Made by a program: the position numbers and the translations under genes. Shown piece after piece: positions 18,294-28,920 of a stretch of DNA of 64,000 bases (within the stretch, counting starts at the first letter, position 1; each line of letters begins with the position of its first letter). The notes below the pieces were generated by a model, which worked only from the letters and a program-made list of their open reading frames with translations, was not told where the DNA came from and made no database searches. Source of the DNA: Zychaea mexicana (Eukaryota; Mucoromycota; Mucoromycetes; Mucorales; Lichtheimiaceae); the NCBI RefSeq assembly GCF_025766255.1, contig NW_026516708.1:124001-188000 (forward strand), read 5' to 3'.

Positions 18294-20290
18294 TTAGAAC
18301 AACAAGCACATTTTGCTTTTGAAACCATCAACCATGTCTACATAGGAGATGTGCTGGGCTTCCCAAAATTCAGTAGGATCCATATTATCCATGCCTCCCT
18401 CCTCTGCGTCATCGTATTCGTCCTCATCATGATTCTCGTCTTGTTCACCCTCGTTCCTCTCCGTGATATCTAGTCCTTGATGCTGACGATCATCAACAAC
18501 ATTGCTGGCACTGCGAACGACACCAGCTGCTACTGCTGCAACTCCTTGTTGATCTATAAAGATAATATATGGAAAATAGAAAAAAAACAAGTTTTCTTTT
18601 GTTATTCACCCTTCTTCCTTTATCCGTGGTCATAGGATCGCACAAACAAGCATATATACTCCTTTTATACATATGCATAACCCTTTTTGTTTTTAAAAAC
18701 CCATACCTGAAATATCTGACCGCCGTTGCTGGTCGTCGTTATGTAGCTTATTTGGAGGTATCTGTGATGTTGCAACAGAATACGGGAGTACTGCTTGATG
18801 ATTATTAGGATTGTCGTCTGTTGCCACATTTTCTTGTTTGATGATTGTTTGCAGAATTGGACTAGCCCCATCTACAAATATGTGTATCAGTATATATGTA
18901 TATGTAGAGCAAAAGGTGAAGGTTGGTCGATATTTTGGGAAGAGGGGTAGGGTTGCGTGCCTACTTGAACAATATATAGAAATAGAAATAGACATGGTTG
19001 GTGGTAGGGGTGATCTACATAAATAATTACCGAATGAAGCCAAGATTGCCAGCTGATCTGGTGGAATTATGCAGTCGCTATCGTCGATCGTGTCGAAACT
19101 ATCAAAAATGTCCTTGACGTCACCCCGTGTCAATGGGGGACACTATAGAAAAGATGCGTGTGTATATTGTACGATGTCAGTTTGTTTTCCTTTCTTCTCC
19201 TCTTATCACTTGCCCACCACAATATTTACATATTGTGATAGCAGGCTTTGTTGATGCTGTGTTTTGACTTGTTTTGCTGGTCGTGATGGCGGGTCTCTTC
19301 CAACACTTTCTCGATTCGCATGCCTTTTTTTGAACGTCTTGCTTAACGGCCTTATTTGCTCTTCAATTTCTGCCTGTTTAGAGAAATTACACAGTTTTTA
19401 TTGGTACATACAATTTCACCGTGAACGTACAGAAATAATATGCAGACAAGTGTTACCAATGAAGGAAGTGCACCGTATCGGTAAAGTAAAAGTTCTTCTA
19501 CGGCTGGATGGAATTTATAAAATTCATCTTGGGTCATGCCGGGTATTCTAGACTTAGGATACAAAGGCATCACCCAATCCTTGTCATTCAGGTCAAAAGT
19601 CAGGTTTAAAAGCTGATTCTGTACGTCCATTAACCAGCTATTGACGCGCGGATTGTAGCAAATTTCTCGAGGGGTTCGTGGAGTGGCGGCAGACGTATTG
19701 TTGAAGACGAGCTCATTTATGAGCAAGTAGGGCGCCAGTGCTTCACCGCGTCGGTAAACACCCACCATCCATTTGGTTATCATTAAGTTTGTGTTTGCAA
19801 GCGGTTCCAGTCTTTCACCAAGCTCTTCCTTTGTTGATCTATTCATTATGCACACACAAATACACGTATGAATCCACGTTAGCGCTCCCCGTCTGTGTGT
19901 ATATGTGTAATTTGAAGAAAAAACAATAACATACGACGAGATATTGAGGGCAGTTTCTAATGTTTCTTTAGGCATTGTCACTGGTAACCAATAATCTCCA
20001 TCCGTCAACTCCATGATCACCAATTTCAACTGAATTTCTTCATTTTCAAGCACTTCAGCCTAGTTGGTAACAAACGCGAGGTAGCAGCGTATTATAGATA
20101 TGTATGGGCATATCAGTATCGTCAATCAAGGTTATAAATTTTGACACGTTCCCTTTCGCTCGCTTTTTTTAATTCTCTTCATTACCATATTCATGACCAA
20201 ACTAAGATACTGGTCTTTTACAGTATATAATGATGGTCGCGTACCGAGCCATTTGATTAATTCGCTTTTGCTGTTCGTTTGATGGCTCAT
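18294..20290 (-). CDS. Unknown 430-aa protein with possible TPP1/Est3-like OB fold
   Basis: Seven deduced exons (minus strand): 20290..20186, 20059..19935, 19838..19457, 19373..19230, 19142..19031, 18871..18707, 18553..18294. The sum is 1293 nt and all phases agree. The first 130 residues look like one folded domain: ELIKWLGTRP, then a strand LKLVIMELTDGDYWLPVTM, the helix PKETLETAL, the strand MITKWMVGVY and the strand PYLLINELVF. That order (short Trp motif, strand ending in a D-G turn, strand, helix, two strands) recalls the OB fold of the shelterin protein TPP1/Tpz1 and the telomerase subunit Est3. This is resemblance by eye only. The rest is polar, with a Lys/Arg patch, Asn/Gln-rich linkers and a very acidic stretch (DEDEYDDAEEGG) before a short conserved-looking tail. 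No signal peptide or TM segment is present. Confidence 0.7.
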
Positions 20291-20515
20291 TGTCGCCTCT
20301 TTTACTTTAATTCTGTTGGAAGTTGTGCACGAGTGATGCGTCCAAGTTGCGGAAGGAGACAAAAGAGGAAGAAAATTAACATGTAACGCGCTCGCTTCGC
20401 GCGGCGTAAAATTCAAGCTTTTCCCAGCGTGTACGCGCATATCAGTGTCACAAGGGGTTGCTCTCATAGAAATAAACTATGTATATTGTTTTTAATGAAA
20501 TGAGTATAAAATATG

Positions 20516-22210
20516 TTATTTACTACGGCCATCCTCCTTTTCTTCTTCAACGACATAATCACTATTGGCAAAGTCATTTAAGTCTTCCATGGACGATGGT
20601 CCCTGATTCATCTCCAGTAACCGATCTCGTAACTCGATACACGCGTTTTCCCAACGCGTCCTTTCTTCCCATAGCTCTCTGAGTTTCTTGTACGCTAATC
20701 CGCTCAACACTTCAAAGTGGTCGCACGTTTCCTCGAGTGCTGCCTCCAGGTGTTTGCGTTGCTTTTGTTCTTCTGCCAATTGTTGTTGTAACTGAGCAAT
20801 CACTGGATCGTCGCTTGTGGTGTTGGTACCAGTGCTTGTACTGGCTGATATTACCGCTGTATGACTGCTACTGCTGCTTCTGTTGTTATTGTTAACTGTC
20901 GTTGTTGTCGGTGATGTTGCTGTTGACGATGATGCTTCATTGGTATTGCTATTGTCGGTGGATGATGAGAATGTTTCGTTGGGTGGGGATAATGCTTCCA
21001 GAGGCATGGTTTGAACCTGCATATGTCGGACCTTCTTTTTCGTCTTTTGTTGTTGCTGGTTGATGTTACCGCCATTGTTGTTGGGATCACATAGTTGTTG
21101 CTGATCAGACACTTCATATTCCTGAGTGGATGCTTGTAGTGCACGCACATGCTCCGTTGCCAGACCCGCCGCAACCACATCGCTAGGCTTATCCATTTTA
21201 GACAATCGAAACCGTTCCAAACGTTGCAACAAAGCTGATTCCACTGTCTCCAGATCGTCCTGCGATGCAAAGTGGCTGACCATCGTCTCTGTTGCCTTTC
21301 TGTCTCGTTCTTCAAGCTGTTGCTGATTCGGTGCATGCGGGTGCTGTAAGTCCGTTCCTCCTATTGTTGACGGTCCATTATTAGCACCAACAACGGATCC
21401 CTGTTGCTGCTCCAATTGTCCTCCAAACGTATGTTCGCTCGTTCGACGTTGGAACAATCCCGAAGTAATGGATGATTTAGTTCCCAAAGTAGCGTCCGTA
21501 TCATGTCGCATTAATGGCCTTCCACGCAAGGAGTGGGATTTGGTCGACATGGAATGTCGAATGGAATCGCTATACAGCGATGATTCTCGTTGTTTGATAC
21601 TACGGTTCGATGGCAACAAAGGGTTTTGATTTTGTGGGGCCTGTTGTTGATCGCTATTGCTGATAACACTCCTTCTTATGGCAGCCGACTGTCTTGAAGC
21701 AAGCGACGGCGTACGACTAGCTACTCGAGTCAACGATGTCGAACTGGATGCCTCGCGTGATAAAATAGGATTGGCAATGTGGTTGGGAATAATTTCAATA
21801 TAGTTTTTACGATGAATGGTATTTGGTGCTGCAGCTGCACCGGCACCACCACCACCAATGACATCGTGTCTGCTATTGAAAGAAGTCAAATAGGATGATG
21901 TTGTGGATGGTGTCGGGGTAGATGAGGTCGACGATGGAGCTGTAGGCGGCTTGTTTTTGTTGCGACGGCGGAAAAACAGGTTTGAGGTACGTTTGGGCGA
22001 CTTTTTTTCAAACTCTTCAGGGCTCGTTGTGTTCAGGAACTCGACCAGAGCTTGGGTGCCTGTCTTTTTGCGTCGTGGTCGAGGTGTCACGTCAGACGTC
22101 GTGGTCAAACTCCAGTCGTCCAACTCATCCTCGTCGTCGTCGTCTTCGTACAAATTAATAATCCTTGGATCTTTGGGCTCAAAGGCGCTTTTGTGCGGCA
22201 TAGGTGACAT
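20516..22210 (-). CDS. Large low-complexity protein with C-terminal coiled coil, unknown function, 564 aa
   Basis: Intronless frame from ATG 22210. Near the N-terminus is an acidic run (YEDDDDEDELDDW) followed by TGTQALVEFLNTTSPEEFEK, a short motif similar to the T-x-x-L-x-x-F-L-x-x-T-x-P block found in several uncharacterised fungal proteins, then a basic FFRRRNKNK patch. The middle is a disordered Ser/Thr/Gln/Asn region with many RxxS-type phosphorylation-like sites. The last 100 residues form a coiled coil (QLQQQLAEEQKQRKHLEA and onward) with an acidic end. The protein could be a cytoskeletal or polarity scaffold, but nothing here proves that. Its promoter region is shared with DCS1 (341 bp between the two starts). 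Confidence 0.72.
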   Translation of the reverse strand: MSPMPHKSAFEPKDPRIINLYEDDDDEDELDDWSLTTTSDVTPRPRRKKTGTQALVEFLNTTSPEEFEKKSPKRTSNLFFRRRNKNKPPTAPSSTSSTPTPSTTSSYLTSFNSRHDVIGGGGAGAAAAPNTIHRKNYIEIIPNHIANPILSREASSSTSLTRVASRTPSLASRQSAAIRRSVISNSDQQQAPQNQNPLLPSNRSIKQRESSLYSDSIRHSMSTKSHSLRGRPLMRHDTDATLGTKSSITSGLFQRRTSEHTFGGQLEQQQGSVVGANNGPSTIGGTDLQHPHAPNQQQLEERDRKATETMVSHFASQDDLETVESALLQRLERFRLSKMDKPSDVVAAGLATEHVRALQASTQEYEVSDQQQLCDPNNNGGNINQQQQKTKKKVRHMQVQTMPLEALSPPNETFSSSTDNSNTNEASSSTATSPTTTTVNNNNRSSSSSHTAVISASTSTGTNTTSDDPVIAQLQQQLAEEQKQRKHLEAALEETCDHFEVLSGLAYKKLRELWEERTRWENACIELRDRLLEMNQGPSSMEDLNDFANSDYVVEEEKEDGRSK

Positions 22211-22550
22211 GTTTTATCCTCTGTGTTGATTAGGGGTGGGGGATGTATGAGAGAGAACAGAAGAGAGAGAGGGAGAGAAAGATAAAAAGAAAGGGGATTA
22301 ACTTATCGGTTCAGTAACAAGAACAAACGAGTTTTAAAAAAAAATAGAAAGGAGGTGGACTAGGTCTATAATCTTTCCAGCGTGCGGGTTGGGTGGGGTT
22401 GAAGGAGCGCCTTTCTTCGGGCGTCTTGTAGCTCCCACAAAACACGCGTTGTGCGACATATACTTCCTTTTCTCGCTCTCGCTCTCTCGGACTAAAATCT
22501 CTCTTGTCCCGACGAAACCCTTATTTTACCATACTATCGAAAGTGCAATA
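22211..22550. promoter_or_regulatory. Shared divergent promoter region
   Basis: The 340 bp between the divergent starts of the coiled-coil protein and DCS1 hold purine-rich GAGAGA runs (22250-22285) and a CTCGCTCTCGCTCTC tract close to the DCS1 start. No clear TATA box was found. Coordinated expression is possible but unproven. Confidence 0.5.
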
Positions 22551-23420
22551 ATGGAAAAAGTCCTCGACCAATTCCAATTCGAACGCGTCTTATCCCACGA
22601 TCCCCGATCAAAACTCGTCCACATTCTCGGTCGTATTAACGGCGAGCATGCCATTGTGTCGTTTGAAAAAGCACGTTATGCTGACACTGACATTCCGGAA
22701 CTGGCTTCAAGAACATGTCAGTTGGTAGATTCCAACCACAACAATATCTATGGCTGGGGCATGGGCACTGTCAAGCTAGCGACGGCTGATACCAACATTA
22801 AAACCATCTACCCTGCCACGGAACTGCATATCCGGAAGTACGAACACCAGCAACGTCATATGATTATCGAAACGCCCGACATGTACAAACAGATTACATT
22901 GCCGTATATTCAGTCTTTGCCTGCTGAGCGTATACAATGGGTCTTTAACATTTTGGAGGGCAAATCTGAAGCGGATCGGGTCTTGTACCGCAGCAATGAC
23001 CGAGAAACCGGCTTTGTGGTGTTGCCGGATATGAAGTGGGATGGAACACAAGAGTCGTTGTATTGTGTCGCTATTGCCATGCGTAGTGATATCTTGTCTT
23101 TGCGGTCATTGAACCGCTCGCATCTACCATTGCTGAAGAACATTCGCGATACAGCGTATCAGTTGGTCAAGGACAAGTATGGCATGGACAAGGATCTGTT
23201 GCGGTTGTTTATTCATTATCAACCAAGCTATTATCATTTCCATGTCCATCTTACGGCTATGTCGTTTGCGGATGCGCCGGGTGTCGTAGCTGGTCAGGCA
23301 CATTTGTTGGATACAGTGATTGACAACATCGAACTTTACGATGATTATTATCAACGTGCAAAGTTACCATTTACCATTGGCGAACGCCATCCCTTGTATT
23401 TAGCTCATACATCGCCATAG
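22551..23420 (+). CDS. DCS1: Scavenger m7GpppX diphosphatase (DcpS/DCS1), 289 aa
   Basis: HIT-family pyrophosphatase that hydrolyses the residual m7GpppN cap after 3'-to-5' mRNA decay in the cytoplasm. It is a single exon. The N-terminal dimerisation domain (residues about 1-120) precedes the HIT domain. Visible motifs are the cap-binding region around VLYRSNDRETGFVVLPDMKW, and the His triad HFHVHL with His229, His231 and His233. Both fit DcpS, and the length is close to that of fungal homologues. The frame is open upstream to 22389, but ATG 22551 is chosen because the protein begins there with the usual short leader and the upstream part (a Cys/Ser/Thr-rich stretch) does not resemble the family. 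Confidence 0.93.
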   Translation: MEKVLDQFQFERVLSHDPRSKLVHILGRINGEHAIVSFEKARYADTDIPELASRTCQLVDSNHNNIYGWGMGTVKLATADTNIKTIYPATELHIRKYEHQQRHMIIETPDMYKQITLPYIQSLPAERIQWVFNILEGKSEADRVLYRSNDRETGFVVLPDMKWDGTQESLYCVAIAMRSDILSLRSLNRSHLPLLKNIRDTAYQLVKDKYGMDKDLLRLFIHYQPSYYHFHVHLTAMSFADAPGVVAGQAHLLDTVIDNIELYDDYYQRAKLPFTIGERHPLYLAHTSP

Positions 23421-23668
23421 AACCATAACTGTTGATCACCTTTTTTGATCAAATGATAAATTCTTTTCTTACATTGAAAAATGGCACCACTTCTATCAAA
23501 TATGCTCCTTATATTAAGGGAGGGAGAAGAAATAGACGCGAAGTACGGATGCTGTCACGCCTATGAATGCTTGCGGAATCTTGATTTTTCAGCTTTAATT
23601 ACAGCCAGCCTTCAGCGGCTTTTGAGTCTTTCACACCTTGCTTCTTTCACAGCGCGCATATACACACA

Positions 23669-25096
23669 ATGCACGATCCAGCGACAACACAATTTGAGAT
23701 CGCCGATCCACCTACTGATGGCATCACCAACGTCACATTTAGTCCAACCGATTCACAATTGCTACTCGCATCGTCCTGGGACAGTGTAAGTTGTTAATTC
23801 TTTCACTGTTATAAAATTTTCACAAACCACGCCCTGCGATCTGACTTTCCCCTTCTCTGACAATGCCTTTTGCAATTAGACGGTTCGATTGTACAATGTA
23901 GACGAAAACAAACTTACAACGCAGGTCAAGCACGCTGGTCCTATTCTTGACACGTGTTTTGGAAAGGATAATAACAGTGCCTACCACGGTGGTGTAGCAA
24001 AACAAGTGACAAAGTAAGGTGGAATTCATACATACGCGCGTGTTTTCCTTCCTTAAATTATATTCTAATCGATTACACTTAATGTCATAATTTTTAAAAA
24101 AAACTGCAGATTGGATCTCGAGACGAGCAGTGAACAGAATTTGGGCAAGCACGACGAACCTGTTAGGTGCGTGCGCTGGAGCTCTGAAACAAGTAAATAT
24201 TTCATATAAGAATCGTCAACTCAATACGAACTGGAATCACAAAAATTAAATTATAAACCTTTTCTAGATAACTTGTATTCGGGTTCATGGGATAAGACGT
24301 TACGCGTATGGGATGATCGTAGTCCTGAAGCACTTCAACAAACACACAACTTGCCGCAAAAGGTTTTCAGCATGGATCTTTGTGACAATAAGCTGGTGGT
24401 AGCAATGGCAAGTCGACAGATTCATGTTTATGATATTAGAAACATAAATGAGCCATGGCAAACTCGAGAGACGACGCTACGATACATGCTCAAGTCCGTA
24501 CGATGCATGCCTAACGGTGAAGGTAATGTATAGAATTTGCATTGTCTCTATGTATCAGGTACACATATACTAAGGTCTGTGCGTCAAATTTATAATAGGC
24601 TACGCGTGCTCGTCAATTGAGGGTCGAGTGGCACTTGAATTTTACGATATGTCGCCCGAAGCACAAGCGAAGAAATATGCCTTCAAATCACATCGACATA
24701 TGATAAATGATACCGAAGTGGTGTATCCTGTCAATGCTCTAGCATTCCACCCAGTGTAAGCTTCCTCATATATTGTGAGAGTGTGAGATAGAGATAGGGT
24801 TTGTACATAGATTTTGTCATGTACTCATCTACTTGCTATCAATAATTAGCTACGGCACGTTTGCATCAGGTGGGTCGGATTGTGCGGTAAGCATCTGGGA
24901 TGGCGTCAATAGAAAGCGTATTCGACAATTCCCTCGATATCCCGACGAAATTGCCAGTCTTGCTTTCAGTCATGATGGAAAGAAACTTGCTATTGCTAGC
25001 AGCTACACGTTCGATGAAGGAGAACGAGATCATTCCCCAGATGCGATTTTTGTTAAGACCATGGCCGAAACTGATTGCAAACCGAGAACAGCCTAA
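23669..25096 (+). CDS. BUB3: Spindle-checkpoint WD40 protein BUB3, 330 aa
   Basis: Seven-bladed WD40 protein of the mitotic checkpoint complex. It binds GLEBS motifs of BUB1/BUBR1 and MELT repeats at kinetochores. Deduced exons: 23669..23785, 23880..24013, 24110..24192, 24268..24522, 24599..24755, 24850..25096 (993 nt, phases 0, 2, 1, 1, 2). Blades are recognisable as [54 protein letters not shown] and [17 protein letters not shown]. The C-terminal [21 protein letters not shown] block is typical of BUB3 and separates it from RAE1. The start is the first ATG in frame with the family N-terminus. It is transcribed toward the EngB gene, with 151 bp between the stops. Confidence 0.95.
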
Positions 25097-25247
25097 AGCA
25101 ACTGATCAATCATTATATGTGCAGCAGTAAAATAAAAAAAGCAAGATAAATACAATGGAATCTCTCTTTTTGAACGTAAAAACGAAACAAACAACTTTGT
25201 CTCTTCCATAGAAATATATTCCCAACTTCCATTATAGTAGTATTATA

Positions 25248-26391
25248 CTAGGACGATGATGGTGGTGTTGGAGTAACACCTGCTGCTGTCATGACGGACC
25301 ACTGAATCCGAGCAATATCTTGTGCCATTTGCCCGACCTGATCCTTTTTGCTCTTTCTTCGTTTGCCTGTAGTCAGAATCTCGGGATAGCAACAAATAGC
25401 ATGCTCAACAAGATAGCGTTCAATTTGGGATTTGGATTTTTGGAACGCTTCGTCGGTTAATCGGTCGCGTTTGGTCAATATGACCTGGTAGGAAAGAGGT
25501 TGTTGGTCGAGGATTTGCATGATTTGTTTATCGGTTTCTTTGATACCAGCGACGGGATCGATGATGATATACAGACGCTTTAACCTTGATTTAGAGATAA
25601 ATACTCAAGATTAGCATGAGACGTCAGAAATGTTCATCTCAGGATTCAAAGTCAATTTTGAAAAAGGGAAAACCAACGCCAACATACTGTTCTCGATATC
25701 GCAAGTAATGGAGGATAAGCTCTCCCCATTCTTCTTGGGAACGGAATCCATAGCCTGGCATATCCACCAACGTAATTTGATCCGCAATATTAAAAAAATT
25801 GAGCGACTTTGTGTGTCCCTAGTTGATGAACGGGTCGTATTTTTCATGCAAAATGAGCTTCTTTTCAGATAACGAGATAAACATCAAGAGATAATCACTT
25901 AAAAACGTACTGGTTTGCTTGATGTCTTTACGAGTTTACTATTGTTCGTCAATCTATTTATCAAAGTAGATTTCTATTTTACATTCGTTAGTCCTGCCAG
26001 TTACAAATAGACTGAGCTAAATTAAAACTTACTCCAACGTTGCTTCGTCCCACAAACGCAATCTAAGGAGAAAGCAAATGAGTGTCTTTTTTATCTTCAG
26101 TACACCTAAAAGCCCCTGGCCTCTTACCTCTGGTTGTTTAAAAGGAGGTATTTGTTTAGGATCGAACACGCTTGTCAAGAACCGAGCTGGTTTTGCAAAT
26201 AGTTTGGTTGCCATGCGCGATTCTACTGATGTGAGCGGTGGTGGTTCAGGGAATGACGTTAATCGGTAACTGCCGGCACGACGCTGTTGCTCCAAGTGAC
26301 GTTGAACGATTGATTGTTGCAAGCAGGTACATCGGCATGTATGGAAAGATCGTCGTGATAATAACGACGATGGTCGTGTTGTCGTGCTCAT
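25248..26391 (-). CDS. EngB/YihA-type GTPase, probably mitochondrial, 274 aa
   Basis: TRAFAC-class GTPase of the EngB family, which helps assemble the large ribosomal subunit; the fungal members (such as yeast Mrx8) act in mitochondria. Deduced exons (minus strand): 26391..26128, 26062..26033, 25973..25911, 25818..25688, 25584..25248 (825 nt). The exon 26062..26033 is only 30 nt and encodes most of the P loop, which is completed across the next junction as GRSNVG|KS. Then come the G2 Thr in PGHTKSLNFF, G3 DMPGYGF, G4 TKRD and a G5-like segment. The N-terminus is Arg/Ser-rich without acidic residues and ends near a CRCTC stretch, consistent with a mitochondrial presequence. All GTPase motifs appear intact. 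Confidence 0.92.
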
Positions 26392-28920
26392 GTTACTAAA
26401 AAAGGGGTTTATAAAAATTCGTTATGCTAAGGAAGGCGTTTCAAAAATTTCACGGATGAGTTTCACTGTCCGACATACGCATGCCGAGTATTTTCGTATG
26501 AAAAAGAAGGAAAAGAACTTACACGTTTTTAAGCAACGGGGCTCGCCCTCTCCGAAAAGAAGGCTTCCCGAAACCTGCGCCGGCATGCCGACGGTGCGTC
26601 CCACAACATATGAGAAAGACTCTGCCGAAACATCGTCAATCCCATACTCGTTGCACGAACTCAGCCGAAGCTTCATCGAACGTGCGATATAACACTGGAA
26701 AGCAAGCAACATAAATGCCCTTTGCTCGGGCGTTGTGCTCCCAGTAGTAGCCTGACAAAAACAAAGGAGCGAGCCTAAAAGGCCCGCCCCTTTGGGCAAC
26801 AGAAAGGAAAGAAATTAAGGCAGTTAGCAGTCTTGCTAGACAGACAACGTACATTAAGACGAGACACACACACCAAATTAACTGATGAAATGATGTACTG
26901 TACTTACAGTAATAAAGCAGCGATCACACTGTGCAACCATCCTTGTTCTTTCATCCTTCATTGGGCCATGCCTTCAACTTGACAGCACGAGAAGCAACAA
27001 GAAGCGAGATGGACTTGTTGACCACGAGAAACAGCAGCTTGAGCAACAGGATGACGGCAACTAGCTTGTCCCTAGACACAGGAGAAGGCCTGGCTTGCTT
27101 GAGAACAAAGATGGAGTGATTTCAACCACTGTCTGTGATGGATGGATGGATGGTGGATACATCTTGAGCATAGTAGGTAAACTTCTTTGACAAGTTTCTC
27201 AGGCCGGGAGTAGCACAGTGGTGGAAACTAGTGACAGCCAAGAGACTCAGTAGCAGCAGCAGCAGAGGCAGTGGTGTGAGGTGTCTTGATTATCACACGA
27301 GTGATGACATGATAGGTCTGAACGGTGGACACAGCAGAGACGAATGGCAACACGAAATCAACGGATGGCTCTTTTCCTAACCTTGTACGCCTTGTCCTTG
27401 CTGCCATAAGTTTCAATATACAAGTCAAAAAAGAAAAGAGAAAGGTGTAAGCGGCTAGCATATATACCTCAGCAATCATCATGCCCACATCCAGTATACC
27501 CCATCATCCCAAAGAAAATAGAATGCCGTACATTTTTTAATACTCACACTACTAACCGAGTAAGAGAAATATCGTAATGTGTGCCCTATGAAACATCCGT
27601 GGTGACGATGAGTATCAATCATCCTATGGCGCAGTCCCCAGCATTTGTCCTATCCATTTGCATCTTTCTTCATCTGTCCGAGCAACCCTTTGACTGTAAT
27701 AATACTTACGTTGACCTTGTTACACTGACAGCACGCGGAAGGAGATAATGATACTTGCTCAGAGGGAGATATATGAAAAATGCTAATTTTACACAAATGC
27801 CAACTGTGATTAGCCACTCTTTTTAAAACCATTTACACACGGTCATTTCACAATTACCTAGCCCATTGCCCAATTGCCAAACATAAAACTTACGATCCTT
27901 CTCTTCTGAGATCTTGGAGAACCAGCTTGCATATTGCGACGAGGATCCTTCTTGTGTAGCACAAAGCGGAGATGGTCATCTATCACAAGGATGTCGTAAA
28001 AGGTTAATAGAGGGAATTGAAGGCGACGATGATTGTGGAAACAACGTATGTACACCATTTGTTGTATAGAAGAAACAACATCACATACCATTCATAATAA
28101 AAACAGAACCTTGGCGCAGCCGCAGCAGGAGGAAAGCATGGCCGTGCTTCTTGGATGAACATTCGCACGGGTATGCCTCTTGAGTGGCAATACTGTATTG
28201 ATGGAAGACAATAAAGAAAAAGAGAGAAAATTTTCAGAGAAAAAAATACGCAGTGTCGTATATATACGTCTACGTTCGAATGACCCAAAAGAAGGGGCGA
28301 TAATCGCTTGACAGTTTTCACGAGCAAGATGCGTAGGAATTGCCAAAAGAGCCGTCAAGTTCTTTGCTCTTTCATTATGGATATTCCCCATCTAAGCTGT
28401 GGCGATATTGGTACCATTTTCTAGCCACGGTCTTGTAGTTCACTGTTGTATGTTTTATTTCAGATAAGAGGCCTTGTCGTGTTTGCAAAGTAGAGTAAAA
28501 GCAAACAAGTGCCATGGTCTGATCGGAACAAGTCACTTCATAGTGTGTTGCTTTTCATGCAGTCTGGATCGGTTTCAGCTAGCCAAATAAGGAGATGCTG
28601 ACAACAGTGATCATGTACGTACAGGTTGACTGTTTTCTATCGATTAGGCATATCGTATAAGCCCACATGAAGAGATAATGGAAGTCTATATGTATATAGA
28701 GCAGGTACTACGCTTGTGACGGACATACGTGATTCGATGATTACTGCTTTGCATTATCGACACATCTTCCACAAAATGTTAATAATAAGAGTATGCATAT
28801 ATAGTGTTTTATCTTGCAATAGTAACAATGAGTACAAGCGAAAGCGCACAAAGAAAGAAAAATCTAGAAACTACGTATAAAAAGACAGGGGGTGATGTTG
28901 TTGTGTGTTTACTAAGTGAG
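26392..28920. other. Unassigned accessory stretch of about 2.5 kb
   Basis: Several mid-length open frames occur on the minus strand (for example 26422..26799, 27228..27488, 27858..28091, 28092..28391), with plausible GT and AG signals between some of them. None carries a motif I can name. Composition is less AT-rich than the neighbouring intergenic DNA. It could be a decayed gene or mobile-element cargo next to the Fanzor locus, including its 3' flank where a guide RNA might lie. Confidence 0.4.

Noticed and set aside
26422..26799. 125-codon minus-strand frame as a gene
   Set aside because: No motif, overlapping alternative frames, and it lies in the promoter side of the EngB gene.
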